A DNA stretch of 39,561 bases from Bacillota bacterium. Lineage in GTDB: Bacteria > Bacillota > Clostridia > Acetivibrionales > JAMNYG01. The position numbers and the translations under genes were made by a program. The stretch is taken from the NCBI GenBank assembly GCA_023622945.1, contig JAMNYG010000160.1, positions 1 to 39,561 on the forward strand, read 5' to 3'. Positions 28,759 through 38,131 of this stretch are shown in pieces. Under the pieces are notes generated by a model. The model was given only the letters and a program-made list of their open reading frames with translations, had not been told where the DNA came from and did not search any database. Each line of letters starts with the position of its first letter. The stretch's first letter is position 1.

Positions 28759-30003
28759 CTATTCCTCGGCAGTTTCTGTCTCAGCGGAGGCAGGCTTCTC
28801 CACCTTCACCTCCACCCTATACTCTTCCACAAGCCTGGTCATGCCGCTTAAATTCACCCTCAAAGGAACCTGGTGCGTTCCTTCTTCAAGACCATCCACA
28901 TTTATATATGGTTTCAGATCGCTTATATAAAGCATTCCCAGGTCTTCTCTCTTTCCTTTAACCCTTATAATAATGCTTTCGGTAGTTATGGTGTATATCA
29001 GGTTCTCAGAAGTGTTTCTGTTAACAATGGCAATACTGTTTCCGGGAATGGTGAATTCCTTTTCCGCCAGCTGTTCAATGGATACGGTAACCAGAACCCC
29101 TTTGATATCCTCAGCAATCCTGATGCCTTCATCAAGGATCAGCTGCTTGTTTACCTGGACCGTCCTGCTGGCATTGGTTATATCAACCGGTTCCGTCTTT
29201 ATGGAGGTAATTTTCTCCAGTTTTGACGGATCGTCAGCTGCAATGAGAACGTCACTGGGTGTGACACTGACAGCTCCGTCAACATAATTCTCAGCCGGTC
29301 TTCCCACAACATCGGCGATGACATTTACGCGTTTCCCCACCCTCAAAACAACTTCTACATTCTGAATGTCAAGCCCCGTTACCTCGTTTCCTTCTTTGTC
29401 AAGGGCTACACACTTCACATTGGGTATGACGGTATCCCTGTCAATAGGACCGTCTATACTGTAAACGGCTTCCACCCTGTCTATCTGGTTAATTATGGAT
29501 TCCTCTCCTTCAACAATAACCGCAGAAGGATTGGCGCTGGCATCATACAGCTCGTAGCCATCCTTTGTTTCCACTCCGGGCACTTCCACCTTAAACATAT
29601 TCTGGCCGATTTTTATCAGTTCCAGTGTAATATAGCTTGGTTCTACACTTTCTATCACTATGTTCTCTGAACCCAGATACATTACTTCATCTATCTTCAG
29701 CTGGGTATCTTCCTCACTGCTTACCCTTGAAAAATCAAGTGCCGCAACAAAGGAATTCTGATTGACGGAACTTAATGCGTCTCTTCGCCCTCTTACTTTT
29801 ACATTGATGAACTTCTGAAAATTCGGATTTTTCAACATCAGATTTTTTGCTTCCAGAGAAGATAAGTTCCTTATCTCAAGGGGGATGTTTATGATCTTGG
29901 TATCTATGGGATTTATGGAATTTACCACAAAAATCCACAGAAGCACTGCAAAGCATAAGGATATCAGCTTTAATTTCAGGTCTTTTTTTAGCAATTCTCT
30001 CAT
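28759..30003 (-). CDS. cdaR: YbbR-domain protein, CdaA regulator CdaR
   Basis: N-terminal TM (KLKLISLCFAVLLWIFVV) plus repeated YbbR modules; start overlaps upstream diadenylate cyclase stop. Confidence 0.9.
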   Translation of the reverse strand: MRELLKKDLKLKLISLCFAVLLWIFVVNSINPIDTKIINIPLEIRNLSSLEAKNLMLKNPNFQKFINVKVRGRRDALSSVNQNSFVAALDFSRVSSEEDTQLKIDEVMYLGSENIVIESVEPSYITLELIKIGQNMFKVEVPGVETKDGYELYDASANPSAVIVEGEESIINQIDRVEAVYSIDGPIDRDTVIPNVKCVALDKEGNEVTGLDIQNVEVVLRVGKRVNVIADVVGRPAENYVDGAVSVTPSDVLIAADDPSKLEKITSIKTEPVDITNASRTVQVNKQLILDEGIRIAEDIKGVLVTVSIEQLAEKEFTIPGNSIAIVNRNTSENLIYTITTESIIIRVKGKREDLGMLYISDLKPYINVDGLEEGTHQVPLRVNLSGMTRLVEEYRVEVKVEKPASAETETAEE

Positions 30004-30872
30004 TTGGTCCTCCCCTTCCACAAAGAAAGCTTCCTGTTGGGAGTGTCCTTTTCAAGAAGATTCTTGTTAAGAGCTTTTCTTAACATATCCGGGGTCAGGT
30101 TTCTTGTAAGGCCCCCATTCAATGCAAAAGATATTTTTCCGGTTTCTTCGGAAACCACCACGGCAATTGAATCTGAAACTTCAGTTATGCCCAATGCCGC
30201 CCTGTGCCGCGTTCCCAAGTCCTTGCTGAGATTTGGATTGTCTGTAAGAGGCAAAAAGCATGAAGCAGCTTTAATCCTGTTTGCCCTTATTACTACCGCT
30301 CCATCATGCAGTGGAGTGTTGGGTGTGAAAATATTCAGCAAAAGTTCCACGGATACATGAGAGTCCAGTTTTATCCCCGTATCTATGATCTCTCCGATCT
30401 TGGTTTCCCTCTCAATAACTATCAAAGCGCCGATTTTTTCCCTTGACAGCACGGTGGCAGTCTTTACTATCTCTTCAATGACGGCGGCAGTCTGAATGGT
30501 TGAATTTTCTTCATCAAAACTAAAAAAGTCTTTAAACTTGCTTCTGCCTATATGTTCCAGTCCTCTTCTCAATTCCGGCTGGAAAAGCACCACCAGCGCA
30601 ATGGCAATGTACTGAAATGTTATATCGAGAATAAACGCAATGGTTCTGAGTTGAAGTATGCTGCTAAGCTGCTGAACCACCACAAGGACGAATATACCCT
30701 TTACCAGCTGCATGGCACGGGTTTCCTTTACCAGTATAAACAGCTTATATATTGCATACGTGACAATACTTATATCGAAAAGAGTCCTGATAAATTCCAG
30801 CGGATTGGCGAGATTAACACCGCCTGTCAAATAGTCAATGAGCTCTCTGAAACTAATGCCGGAAAAATTCAA
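30000..30872 (-). CDS. cdaA: Diadenylate cyclase CdaA (DAC domain)
   Basis: NTPLHDGAVVIRANRIKAASCFLPLTDNPNLSKDLGTRHRAALGITEVSDSIAVVVSEETG (DGA and RHR motifs). Confidence 0.96.
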   Translation of the reverse strand: MNFSGISFRELIDYLTGGVNLANPLEFIRTLFDISIVTYAIYKLFILVKETRAMQLVKGIFVLVVVQQLSSILQLRTIAFILDITFQYIAIALVVLFQPELRRGLEHIGRSKFKDFFSFDEENSTIQTAAVIEEIVKTATVLSREKIGALIVIERETKIGEIIDTGIKLDSHVSVELLLNIFTPNTPLHDGAVVIRANRIKAASCFLPLTDNPNLSKDLGTRHRAALGITEVSDSIAVVVSEETGKISFALNGGLTRNLTPDMLRKALNKNLLEKDTPNRKLSLWKGRTK

Positions 30873-30991
30873 AAAACCTCACACCCTTACTGTGGAACCA
30901 CTTTTTTGAAATGATTATACATCTTTTTTGACTTTTTGTAATAGGTTTTTAAATGAAATATTCTTACAAAACATGCTGTCATAAGCAGTTA

Positions 30992-31870
30992 TTACCATAT
31001 ATTTCCAAGATATACATGCTTAAGATATTTCCTGGCCTCATCCCTGGCTCTGTAAAGAGTATCTTTGGGTGTAGGCGGTCTGTCCTGCATCTTGTAATTT
31101 GGAAAGAACCTGGACAAATGCAGCGGGATTTCGGGAGATATGGATGCAAGCCACCGTGCAATTTCACCTATTTCTTCCGTGCTGTCATTTAAACCCGGGA
31201 TTACCAGCGTTGTAACTTCCACATGACATGCGCCTGCTGCCGTTTCCACCGTTTCCTTCACATTTTCAAGGTTCGCCTTGCATATATTCTTGTAAAATTC
31301 ATTGGTGTAACTTTTGACATCTATGTTCATGGCATCGATAAAAGGAAGAAGCTCCCTTAAAGGCTGTTTGCTGATAAAACCGTTGGTTACCAGCACATTG
31401 GCCAGGCCTTTTTTCTTAGCCAGTCCTGCAGTTTCATAAACAAACTCATACCAGATAGATGGTTCGTTATACGTATATGCTATCCCGATATTACCTCTGT
31501 CTTTCAGCAATTCCGCCTGTTCAACAAGCCAGGACGGAGTGATATCCCTGGTGTCAGCTTCTTCGTGCGCTATGGTCCAGTTTTGGCAGAAAGAGCATTT
31601 AAGATTGCATCCGAAAGTGCCTGCCGACAGTATGAGAGAACCCGGATAAAACCTATATAACGGTTTTTTTTCTATGGGATCAAGGGCTACGGAAGTTACC
31701 TTTCCGTAATTAAGGGAGTAAAGCCTTCCCCCTATGTTTTTTCTTGCCCTGCAGGCTCCCAGCATTCCGGGCTTAATAATGCAGTTGTGGGGGCAAAGAT
31801 AACAATGCACCTTGTCCGTTTCTATTATATCATAATACATGGCTTCTTTTATGTTATCCATATTTTTCAC
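30992..31870 (-). CDS. amrS: AmmeMemoRadiSam system radical SAM enzyme
   Basis: VHCYLCPHNCIIKPGMLGACRARKN, GTFGCNLKCSFCQNWTIAHEEA (CxxxCxxC-type); overlaps stop of Memo-AMMECR1 gene. Confidence 0.93.
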   Translation of the reverse strand: MKNMDNIKEAMYYDIIETDKVHCYLCPHNCIIKPGMLGACRARKNIGGRLYSLNYGKVTSVALDPIEKKPLYRFYPGSLILSAGTFGCNLKCSFCQNWTIAHEEADTRDITPSWLVEQAELLKDRGNIGIAYTYNEPSIWYEFVYETAGLAKKKGLANVLVTNGFISKQPLRELLPFIDAMNIDVKSYTNEFYKNICKANLENVKETVETAAGACHVEVTTLVIPGLNDSTEEIGEIARWLASISPEIPLHLSRFFPNYKMQDRPPTPKDTLYRARDEARKYLKHVYLGNIW

Positions 31871-33276
31871 TTATGCCTTTCCACCTCAAATCGTTCCATG
31901 GTATATTTTTCTTCAGGCCGTATGCCTGCTTTCCGAAGAGCAATGGACACCTGCTGCTCAGGAGTTTCCACCCCCTCCAGATCGGGCAGCAGCAGTCCGC
32001 TCCTTGCTCCTTTTCTGACTATCACTCCATATTTCCTGACATCCAGTTGGGTTGTTGAACTTATGGGTTCTGGTTCTTTAAGGACATCTACTGAGTATAT
32101 TAGACTTCCGAGCTCATCCTCTTCCACAGGATTGAATCTCGGATCCTGGGTACCTGCACTTATGGCGTTATATATGATTTCCTCGGCAATGTTTTTCCTG
32201 GTCGGGCCTATAGTACCAATGCAGCCCCTCAGCTGTCCATGCTTCTTTATGGAGACGAATGCTCCGGCTCTTTGCGTCTTCATCTCTTCCGGAACATTCC
32301 CGGGTACACCTATGATTCTCCCTTCTTTCACAAAGGTTTCCAATGAAGTTCTGGCAAGTACAACATAAGGGTCCTCGTTTTCTCTTATGCTTCTCAGTTC
32401 CCTTGAGGTTTCCTCGCTGATTTTTCTATATATCTCCCTTTCAGGGCTGCGTTCCCCCACTTCCAGTTTTGCAACGGCATACCCGACTCCGAAAGGCCCT
32501 TCATAGGAATATACATGGGATTTCAACCTGTGCCCGTCCAAAGCTCCGAACATCATCAAAAACGACCTTAAGCCGCATTCCCCTGCACTTTCACAAAAGC
32601 TCTCATCTAATTGAAGGAGCCTCTTTACATCAAGGGTCCTGACACTTTCAACCAGTATCTCATCAAATTCCTTTCCATGCCTGCTGTAGCCATAAGGTGC
32701 ATCTTTTGAAAGCCGGTGGGACAGGTCGCCGCTGGCTACAAACACCACATCATTTTCTGATTCTTCAACCGCTTTTTCGACGCACATCCCGAACCTGTAC
32801 AGCTCTATAAACGGAAGAAATGCAATGGATATATGCACAATTTTAAAACCGGGATACACCTTGTTTATATAGTACAGCGGAACCAGTGCCCCATGATCCA
32901 GTTCTTTGGACAGATGATATCTTCGAGCGGTATTTTCATCCAGTCCTCCCGAGTATATTCCTTCTTCATTTGCATATTTTATTATCCTGTCTGCCAAATC
33001 GGTATCGTTTTCAAAGCTGAATCTTACTTCGGGAGCTGCGAACCTTCCAAAGCTTCCTGATAAAGTTTTACCTGAAGATATGTGAATGAAATCCTGAAAA
33101 ACAGGTCCATGGGGTGTTGTGATAATGACAGTTGACGGCTTGTCATTCTTCACATCCTCTGCAAACTTCTGCATAGCTCTTACCGTAGATGATGCAGCAG
33201 ATTCTTCTCCTTTCCCTATTTCAGGGATTATTATGGGAGGGTGAGGCACAACGTACGCACTTATGATTTTTCCCAC
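31867..33276 (-). CDS. AmmeMemoRadiSam fusion protein: Memo-like domain plus AMMECR1 domain
   Basis: N-term ISAYVVPHPPIIIPEIG...VIITTPHGPVFQD (Memo/extradiol dioxygenase-like); C-term GAFVSIKKHGQLRGCIGTIGPTRKNIAEEIIYNAISAGTQDPRFNPV (AMMECR1 LRGCIGT). Confidence 0.95.
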   Translation of the reverse strand: MGKIISAYVVPHPPIIIPEIGKGEESAASSTVRAMQKFAEDVKNDKPSTVIITTPHGPVFQDFIHISSGKTLSGSFGRFAAPEVRFSFENDTDLADRIIKYANEEGIYSGGLDENTARRYHLSKELDHGALVPLYYINKVYPGFKIVHISIAFLPFIELYRFGMCVEKAVEESENDVVFVASGDLSHRLSKDAPYGYSRHGKEFDEILVESVRTLDVKRLLQLDESFCESAGECGLRSFLMMFGALDGHRLKSHVYSYEGPFGVGYAVAKLEVGERSPEREIYRKISEETSRELRSIRENEDPYVVLARTSLETFVKEGRIIGVPGNVPEEMKTQRAGAFVSIKKHGQLRGCIGTIGPTRKNIAEEIIYNAISAGTQDPRFNPVEEDELGSLIYSVDVLKEPEPISSTTQLDVRKYGVIVRKGARSGLLLPDLEGVETPEQQVSIALRKAGIRPEEKYTMERFEVERHK

Positions 33277-33334
33277 CTGTTCTTCGCCTCCTTTGTCAAA
33301 TACTGCATCGGTATGCCGCGGTTAACCCCGCAGG

Positions 33335-33442
33335 TTACCGGTAGGTTAACAGTGAAAATGCCAGCATTCCCGCGGATGTCACCATGAAAGCAATGGCAAT
33401 CAGCAGAGCAATCAACCGTACAATGGTCTTTTTCATTATCAT
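33335..33442 (-). CDS. Small (35 aa) single-TM protein, absent from ORF track
   Basis: MIMKKTIVRLIALLIAIAFMVTSAGMLAFSLLTYR*; basic N-terminus plus one TM helix; SD weak. Confidence 0.45.
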   Translation of the reverse strand: MIMKKTIVRLIALLIAIAFMVTSAGMLAFSLLTYR

Positions 33443-33648
33443 CACATCCCGGTTTGGTTATTTTCTTACAGACTAAACTTAATACATACCTTGCAGCACT
33501 TTACACATTAGTATAAATTTAAATCTTCATATTTGTGCAAGTTTACCAATATACGTGTGTCAGATAAAGTTATATAATAGAAGAAGCACAGCAAGCATCA
33601 ATATTTCATTTTGTTCCTCCTTTATATATCATTGTTTTATCTGATTTT

Positions 33649-33704
33649 ATAAAGCACTTTCATTATCCGGAATCATACATATCTCATGAGTGCTTTATTT
33701 TTTT
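33649..33704 (+). terminator. Rho-independent terminator on plus strand (possibly of an unannotated transcript)
   Basis: ATAAAGCACT (33649-33658) / AGTGCTTTAT (33689-33698), followed by T run to 33704. Confidence 0.55.
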
Positions 33705-33763
33705 GAGTTTATGCATAAAAATACATTCTTTAAATAAAACCTTCTGTTTCTGAATATTTTCTC

Positions 33764-34774
33764 CTAAACATTTTTTGCATTTGCATTTATTAATATATCC
33801 GTAACTTTACGCCTTATTTCCTGATCAAGAGAACCGCCTTTAAGAAGTTCAAGAGCCCACAAAACCGCTCCGGTTACCGGTGGTGTTTCCAGAAGGATGA
33901 ATTCTGTTTCCCTGTCAATAAGGGATCTTGCGGTTTTCTTAAATTCCTCCACCAGGGCGGGATTTTCTCCTTTAACATACTGGGACCCGGCCAAAACTAT
34001 CTCTATTGGTTCGTCTTCAGGAAACTTAAGGTTGCGTGCAGCACCGGCGGCACTTTTGGCAGCTTCCCTGCCTACAAACCTCAAAATTTCAAGGGCAGCT
34101 TCATCTCCTTCATTTGCAGCAAAAAACGCTATCCTTGAAAGGGAATCAAATTTAAACTTAGGATATCCTCTTCTGTAAAATGCTTCGACAATATCCTCTT
34201 CATCCTTAATACCAATTTCTTTATAAAGCATATCCTTCATTATGGTAGGCACTCCACACCTGTACATGGAGTCATATACCTTTAGGACCACCATCTGTCC
34301 GATAAATCCTGCACCCGCAAAATCTCCGAAAACAAAGCCGGTACCGCCTATCTGAACCCGGTTTCCCTCACCGTCTATTCCAACACAGCAGGTACCCGTC
34401 CCGTTTATGCTGCATATCCCGTATCCCTTGCTGCATCCTGCCTTAATGCCCAGAAAAGCGTCATTTTCAACGTAATAATTGTTTATTCCCAGTTGCCGCA
34501 CAATATCGGACACCAGTTCTTTTTGCTCCGTAATATCAACTCCGGCCATACCGAATACCCCGTAGCCTATGTCGCCAACTGAAAGTCCCGGTTCTTCAAG
34601 GAGCATGTTTATTTTTTCTTCCAGTTCGCGCCTTACCCCTTCAAAACCTCCCGCTACATTTACATAGTTTGTAGAACCTCCTCTCAGGAAGTTTACAAGA
34701 TTGCCTTCATCATCAAACAATGCATAATGGGTTTTGGTACTTCCCCCGTCCACTCCTATTACATATCGCTTCAT
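33764..34774 (-). CDS. BadF/BadG-type ATPase, N-acetylglucosamine kinase-like
   Basis: YVIGVDGGSTKTHYALFDDEGNLV, GICSINGTGTCCVGIDGEGNRVQIGGTGFVFGD. Confidence 0.9.
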   Translation of the reverse strand: MKRYVIGVDGGSTKTHYALFDDEGNLVNFLRGGSTNYVNVAGGFEGVRRELEEKINMLLEEPGLSVGDIGYGVFGMAGVDITEQKELVSDIVRQLGINNYYVENDAFLGIKAGCSKGYGICSINGTGTCCVGIDGEGNRVQIGGTGFVFGDFAGAGFIGQMVVLKVYDSMYRCGVPTIMKDMLYKEIGIKDEEDIVEAFYRRGYPKFKFDSLSRIAFFAANEGDEAALEILRFVGREAAKSAAGAARNLKFPEDEPIEIVLAGSQYVKGENPALVEEFKKTARSLIDRETEFILLETPPVTGAVLWALELLKGGSLDQEIRRKVTDILINANAKNV

Positions 34775-34848
34775 ATCGGCACCTCCAGAGGAATATGACT
34801 ATAAAAGCTGAACATGACTTTTATTTAAAGAATCTCATTCAAGGAATT

Positions 34849-36138
34849 TCATTTAAAAAACTGTGGCAGGTAATCCTTGTTAACCCGGAGCATTTCATCC
34901 AAAACTCCCTTGGCTTTCTGATAATCGCCGACCAACGGGTTAATGAGCAGTGCGTTCAGTGCTTCATGATAGTCCCCGTATATGCCTGCCCGGACGGCAT
35001 GCTTCTCGTAAGCTTTAAGAGTTCTCATCATGCCCTTTACATGCTGGTTGTCGAAATCTCTTACCGGGATTGGTTTCGCCCCGTTTTTGCCGACAATGCA
35101 CGGTATTTCCACTACATCATTGTAATCCATGAAGTCCAAAGCTCCCTGGTTCAGTATATCTACCACATGCTCTTCGTTTTTGTCATTATGGATGGCAGAT
35201 ATCAGGGATACGGCAGCTTCTGAGTACATTGCTCCCCCTCTTTTGTCGAGGGCTGCCGGTTTTTCCACCAGTTCAGGCTTCTGGTAAAGAGCCAGGAGCT
35301 CTTCTTCAATTTCCTTGCACACTTCTCCTCTCGATTTCTTTTCTTCTTTCAGGTGTTTTAATTGTCTGTCACGGTAATAGTAATATGACAGGTAACCGCT
35401 TGGTATTCCCCTGATGCTTTTTAACAGATCTTCATCCAGTTCTATGCTCTTAATGTTTTTCATGCTGACGAAATCCTGTTTCCCCGAAAGCCGTTCCTGA
35501 AGTATTTCCTTTCCGTCACAATATATTGCCGTAACCCAGCTTAGGTGGTTCAGCCCCATGTACTGGATTTTTACGTCATTTGAACCTTCAGGTACCAATT
35601 CCATGGCTCTTTTTTTCATTCCCAACGGTGCATTGCACAGTCCCATCATTTTTACACCGGTATAATTAAGAAGGGCTTCAGCGATAATTCCGGAGGGGTT
35701 TGCAAAGTTTATAAGCCATGCATCCGGGCAGAGTTTTTCCATCCTTTTTACGATATCCATCATCACCGGTATGGTCCTCATGGCTTTCATAAAGCCCCCT
35801 ACGCCGGTGGTCTCCTGGCCTATGAGGTCATATTTTAAAGGTATTTTTTCATCATTTATCCTGGCTTCCAGCATGCCGACCCTTATCTGGGTGATTACAT
35901 AATCAGCTCCCGACAGTGCCTCATCAAGGTCATCGGTCAGGATTACCTCTGAGTCTATATTTTTCGCCCTAAGCATTCTCTTGACAAAAGAACCTACAAT
36001 ATTGCGCTTGCGTTCGTTGATATCCATCAGGTAGAAGTGGGAAACAGGAAGTTCGTCCTTTCTCCTGATAAAACCATCGAAAAGCTCCGGAGTATAAGTG
36101 CTTCCTGAACCTATAACAGCAATTTTTAAGCCTTTCAT
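34849..36138 (-). CDS. Glycoside hydrolase family 4 (6-phospho-beta-glucosidase-like)
   Basis: LKIAVIGSGSTYTPELFDGFI, DYVITQIRVGMLEARINDEKIPLKYDLIGQETTGVGGF, INFANPSGIIAEAL, LCNAPLGMKKRAM. Confidence 0.95.
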   Translation of the reverse strand: MKGLKIAVIGSGSTYTPELFDGFIRRKDELPVSHFYLMDINERKRNIVGSFVKRMLRAKNIDSEVILTDDLDEALSGADYVITQIRVGMLEARINDEKIPLKYDLIGQETTGVGGFMKAMRTIPVMMDIVKRMEKLCPDAWLINFANPSGIIAEALLNYTGVKMMGLCNAPLGMKKRAMELVPEGSNDVKIQYMGLNHLSWVTAIYCDGKEILQERLSGKQDFVSMKNIKSIELDEDLLKSIRGIPSGYLSYYYYRDRQLKHLKEEKKSRGEVCKEIEEELLALYQKPELVEKPAALDKRGGAMYSEAAVSLISAIHNDKNEEHVVDILNQGALDFMDYNDVVEIPCIVGKNGAKPIPVRDFDNQHVKGMMRTLKAYEKHAVRAGIYGDYHEALNALLINPLVGDYQKAKGVLDEMLRVNKDYLPQFFK

Positions 36139-36201
36139 AACACTATCTCCTTTGTTTGATGTGATATGAGATCATTGAATGTTTTTCTTCCCTTTACAGT
36201 G

Positions 36202-36234
36202 AAAAACCCTATACTTGAATTTTAGAGTATAGGG
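36202..36234 (-). terminator. Rho-independent terminator downstream of nitrilase-fusion gene
   Basis: Minus strand CCCTATACT-(10 nt)-AGTATAGGG followed by TTTTT. Confidence 0.75.
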
Positions 36235-36262
36235 CTCAAACTTTCAATAGATTCACAAAACT

Positions 36263-37516
36263 TCAGTCATTTAGCAGGAATCCATATATATCTGTTCGCC
36301 TTTCCTTGGTAAACACTGTGCGTGGTTCGCTTCCTCCCGGGCCGACAGACATCCAGGGACAGTTGATCCTTTCGGAAAGGTCAACTTCAGCCACAACGGC
36401 GCCTTCTTCACCTTGCTCCATCTTTCCCAGTATTTTCCCTTCAGGGCTTATAATTCTGCTGGGTACCTGGCCGTCCCCACCCGATACCACTACATACATG
36501 CCGTTGAAGTAAGCATGAGCCATTGTGGCAACAGGTGAATAGCCTATTGTGGGAATAAACAGAACCTCGGCGCCTTTAAGCCTTAATATTCTTGCAGGTT
36601 CGGAAAATTCCTGATCCATGCAGATCAATATGCCTATTTTCCCGAAATCGGTTTCAAATACGGGGTATTGGTTCCCCGGCGTAATCCCCATTTCCTTTTC
36701 GTACAGGGGAAGATGGCTTTTTCGATATTTGCCCAGGATTTCTCCCTTCCTGCCTATCAATACTGCAGTGTTGTAAATTAAGTCCTTTTCCTTTTCAAAA
36801 AGGTTCACAATAATATATGCGTTGTGTTGCCTTGCTTTGGCAGCCATTGCATTTGTCAGTTTCCCGGGAATAACTTCACATACCTCTTCCGGGGACAATC
36901 CGGTCATCCTGTCATATGCCATTTCGGTAAGCACGATTACATCCGCTTTTTGTTTGGCTGCTTTGTCTATGACGCTTTCCATGGCAGAAAGATTTTCTGC
37001 AAGGGTTTTCCTTGGTTTAAACAAGGTTGTGGCAAGCCTTACCTTTCTGGCCGATAGAGCCTCCGTCCTTGTAAACACCGGATTTCTCCATGTTATTTCA
37101 TATCCCCTGTAACCCCAGAAAGCCAGTTCAATTTCAAGAGAATCAGCTCCAACAGGTGCTTTTATTGTCCTGCAGAAGCTGTTCCAGCCATCATTTCCCT
37201 GAGCTTTGCCGTCCGCATAATCCCGGGGCAGCTGAATTCCTTTGCTGTTTAACCATGTAAACAAGGCATGGGCGTTAACCAATTCAAATTCGGTGTTTTC
37301 AGTCCTGTATTCAACACTGAAGCTGTATGTTTCCCCACCTGAAATACCTGAAACTTTGCACACCCATTTCCCGAAAAAGTAATCTTTATCACCCGAGGAT
37401 ATTTTAAGAAGGGTATTTCCGTTTTCCTTAAGAACATCAAACCTTGGCGCAATTGCTTCTCTCTGATACCGGCTTTCCCATTTCCCGCTGTCAAAAGCGG
37501 GCAACATATTATTCAT
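36263..37516 (-). CDS. Carbon-nitrogen hydrolase (nitrilase superfamily) with N-terminal carbohydrate-binding-like module
   Basis: C-term ADVIVLTEMAYD, GKYRKSHLP, IGILICMDQEFSEPARILRLKGAEVLFIP (E-K-C triad context); N-term about 150 aa jelly-roll-like. AAGGAGG SD. Confidence 0.9.
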   Translation of the reverse strand: MNNMLPAFDSGKWESRYQREAIAPRFDVLKENGNTLLKISSGDKDYFFGKWVCKVSGISGGETYSFSVEYRTENTEFELVNAHALFTWLNSKGIQLPRDYADGKAQGNDGWNSFCRTIKAPVGADSLEIELAFWGYRGYEITWRNPVFTRTEALSARKVRLATTLFKPRKTLAENLSAMESVIDKAAKQKADVIVLTEMAYDRMTGLSPEEVCEVIPGKLTNAMAAKARQHNAYIIVNLFEKEKDLIYNTAVLIGRKGEILGKYRKSHLPLYEKEMGITPGNQYPVFETDFGKIGILICMDQEFSEPARILRLKGAEVLFIPTIGYSPVATMAHAYFNGMYVVVSGGDGQVPSRIISPEGKILGKMEQGEEGAVVAEVDLSERINCPWMSVGPGGSEPRTVFTKERRTDIYGFLLND

Positions 37517-37525
37517 TCTGCAACC

Positions 37526-37712
37526 TCCTTATCAAAAGGGGACATTCCCTCCTATTATGTGATTCCCGCGACTTTAAGTGAGTGTCCTTTTAACTCAAAA
37601 GTGAGTATCCTCTTGCCTCAAAGAAGACATGCTCTCCTACTAAATGCTCTCGCTACTCAACGGGGATGTCTCCTTATCCCAAAGAGAACATCCCCTCCTG
37701 TCAAGTATTCCC
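37526..37712. repeat. Degenerate leader repeats (consensus approx. CTCCTTATCccAAAgrGGACATnCCCTCCT)
   Basis: Related copies near 37526, 37607 and 37670, plus a weaker one near 37582. Confidence 0.55.
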
Positions 37713-37717
37713 AAAAT

Positions 37718-38095
37718 TTAGCAGGAGTGCTTCAATACTTTAAACAGCCTCAGGGACAAAGGCTCTATTTCCATATCTTTTCTGTCCTTATCAAAAAGAT
37801 CCTGTACTTCATACTTGGTATGCAGGTTGATTGTCGCAGGGTCCAGGCTTGCATTCAGCACACCCAGCAAGCCTTCCCCTGTCTTTTCATCCTCGTAATA
37901 GAACGGCCCGACGCTGGGGCAGTCTTCCACCCATACCGGCAGCTCATCATACATGAGCCAGTTGACAATCTTCGCTATCTGGTACGCTCTGCACCTGTAG
38001 ATCCAGTTACGCGCCATGAAAGGTGACGGAAATACCGCAACGCGCCCTCCCAGCTCATTTTCATACAGAACAGTGCCGCATGCGAAAACAATCAC
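37718..38095 (-). pseudogene. C-terminal fragment of an unidentified larger enzyme
   Basis: VIVFACGTVLYENELGGRVAVFPSPFMARNWIYRCRAYQIAKIVNWLMYDELPVWVEDCPSVGPFYYEDEKTGEGLLGVLNASLDPATINLHTKYEV looks like the end of a longer protein; no convincing start/SD, in-frame stop just upstream. Confidence 0.5.
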
Positions 38096-38131
38096 ATTTA
38101 CATTGCTGCAATAAAATCATCGTAAATACAA

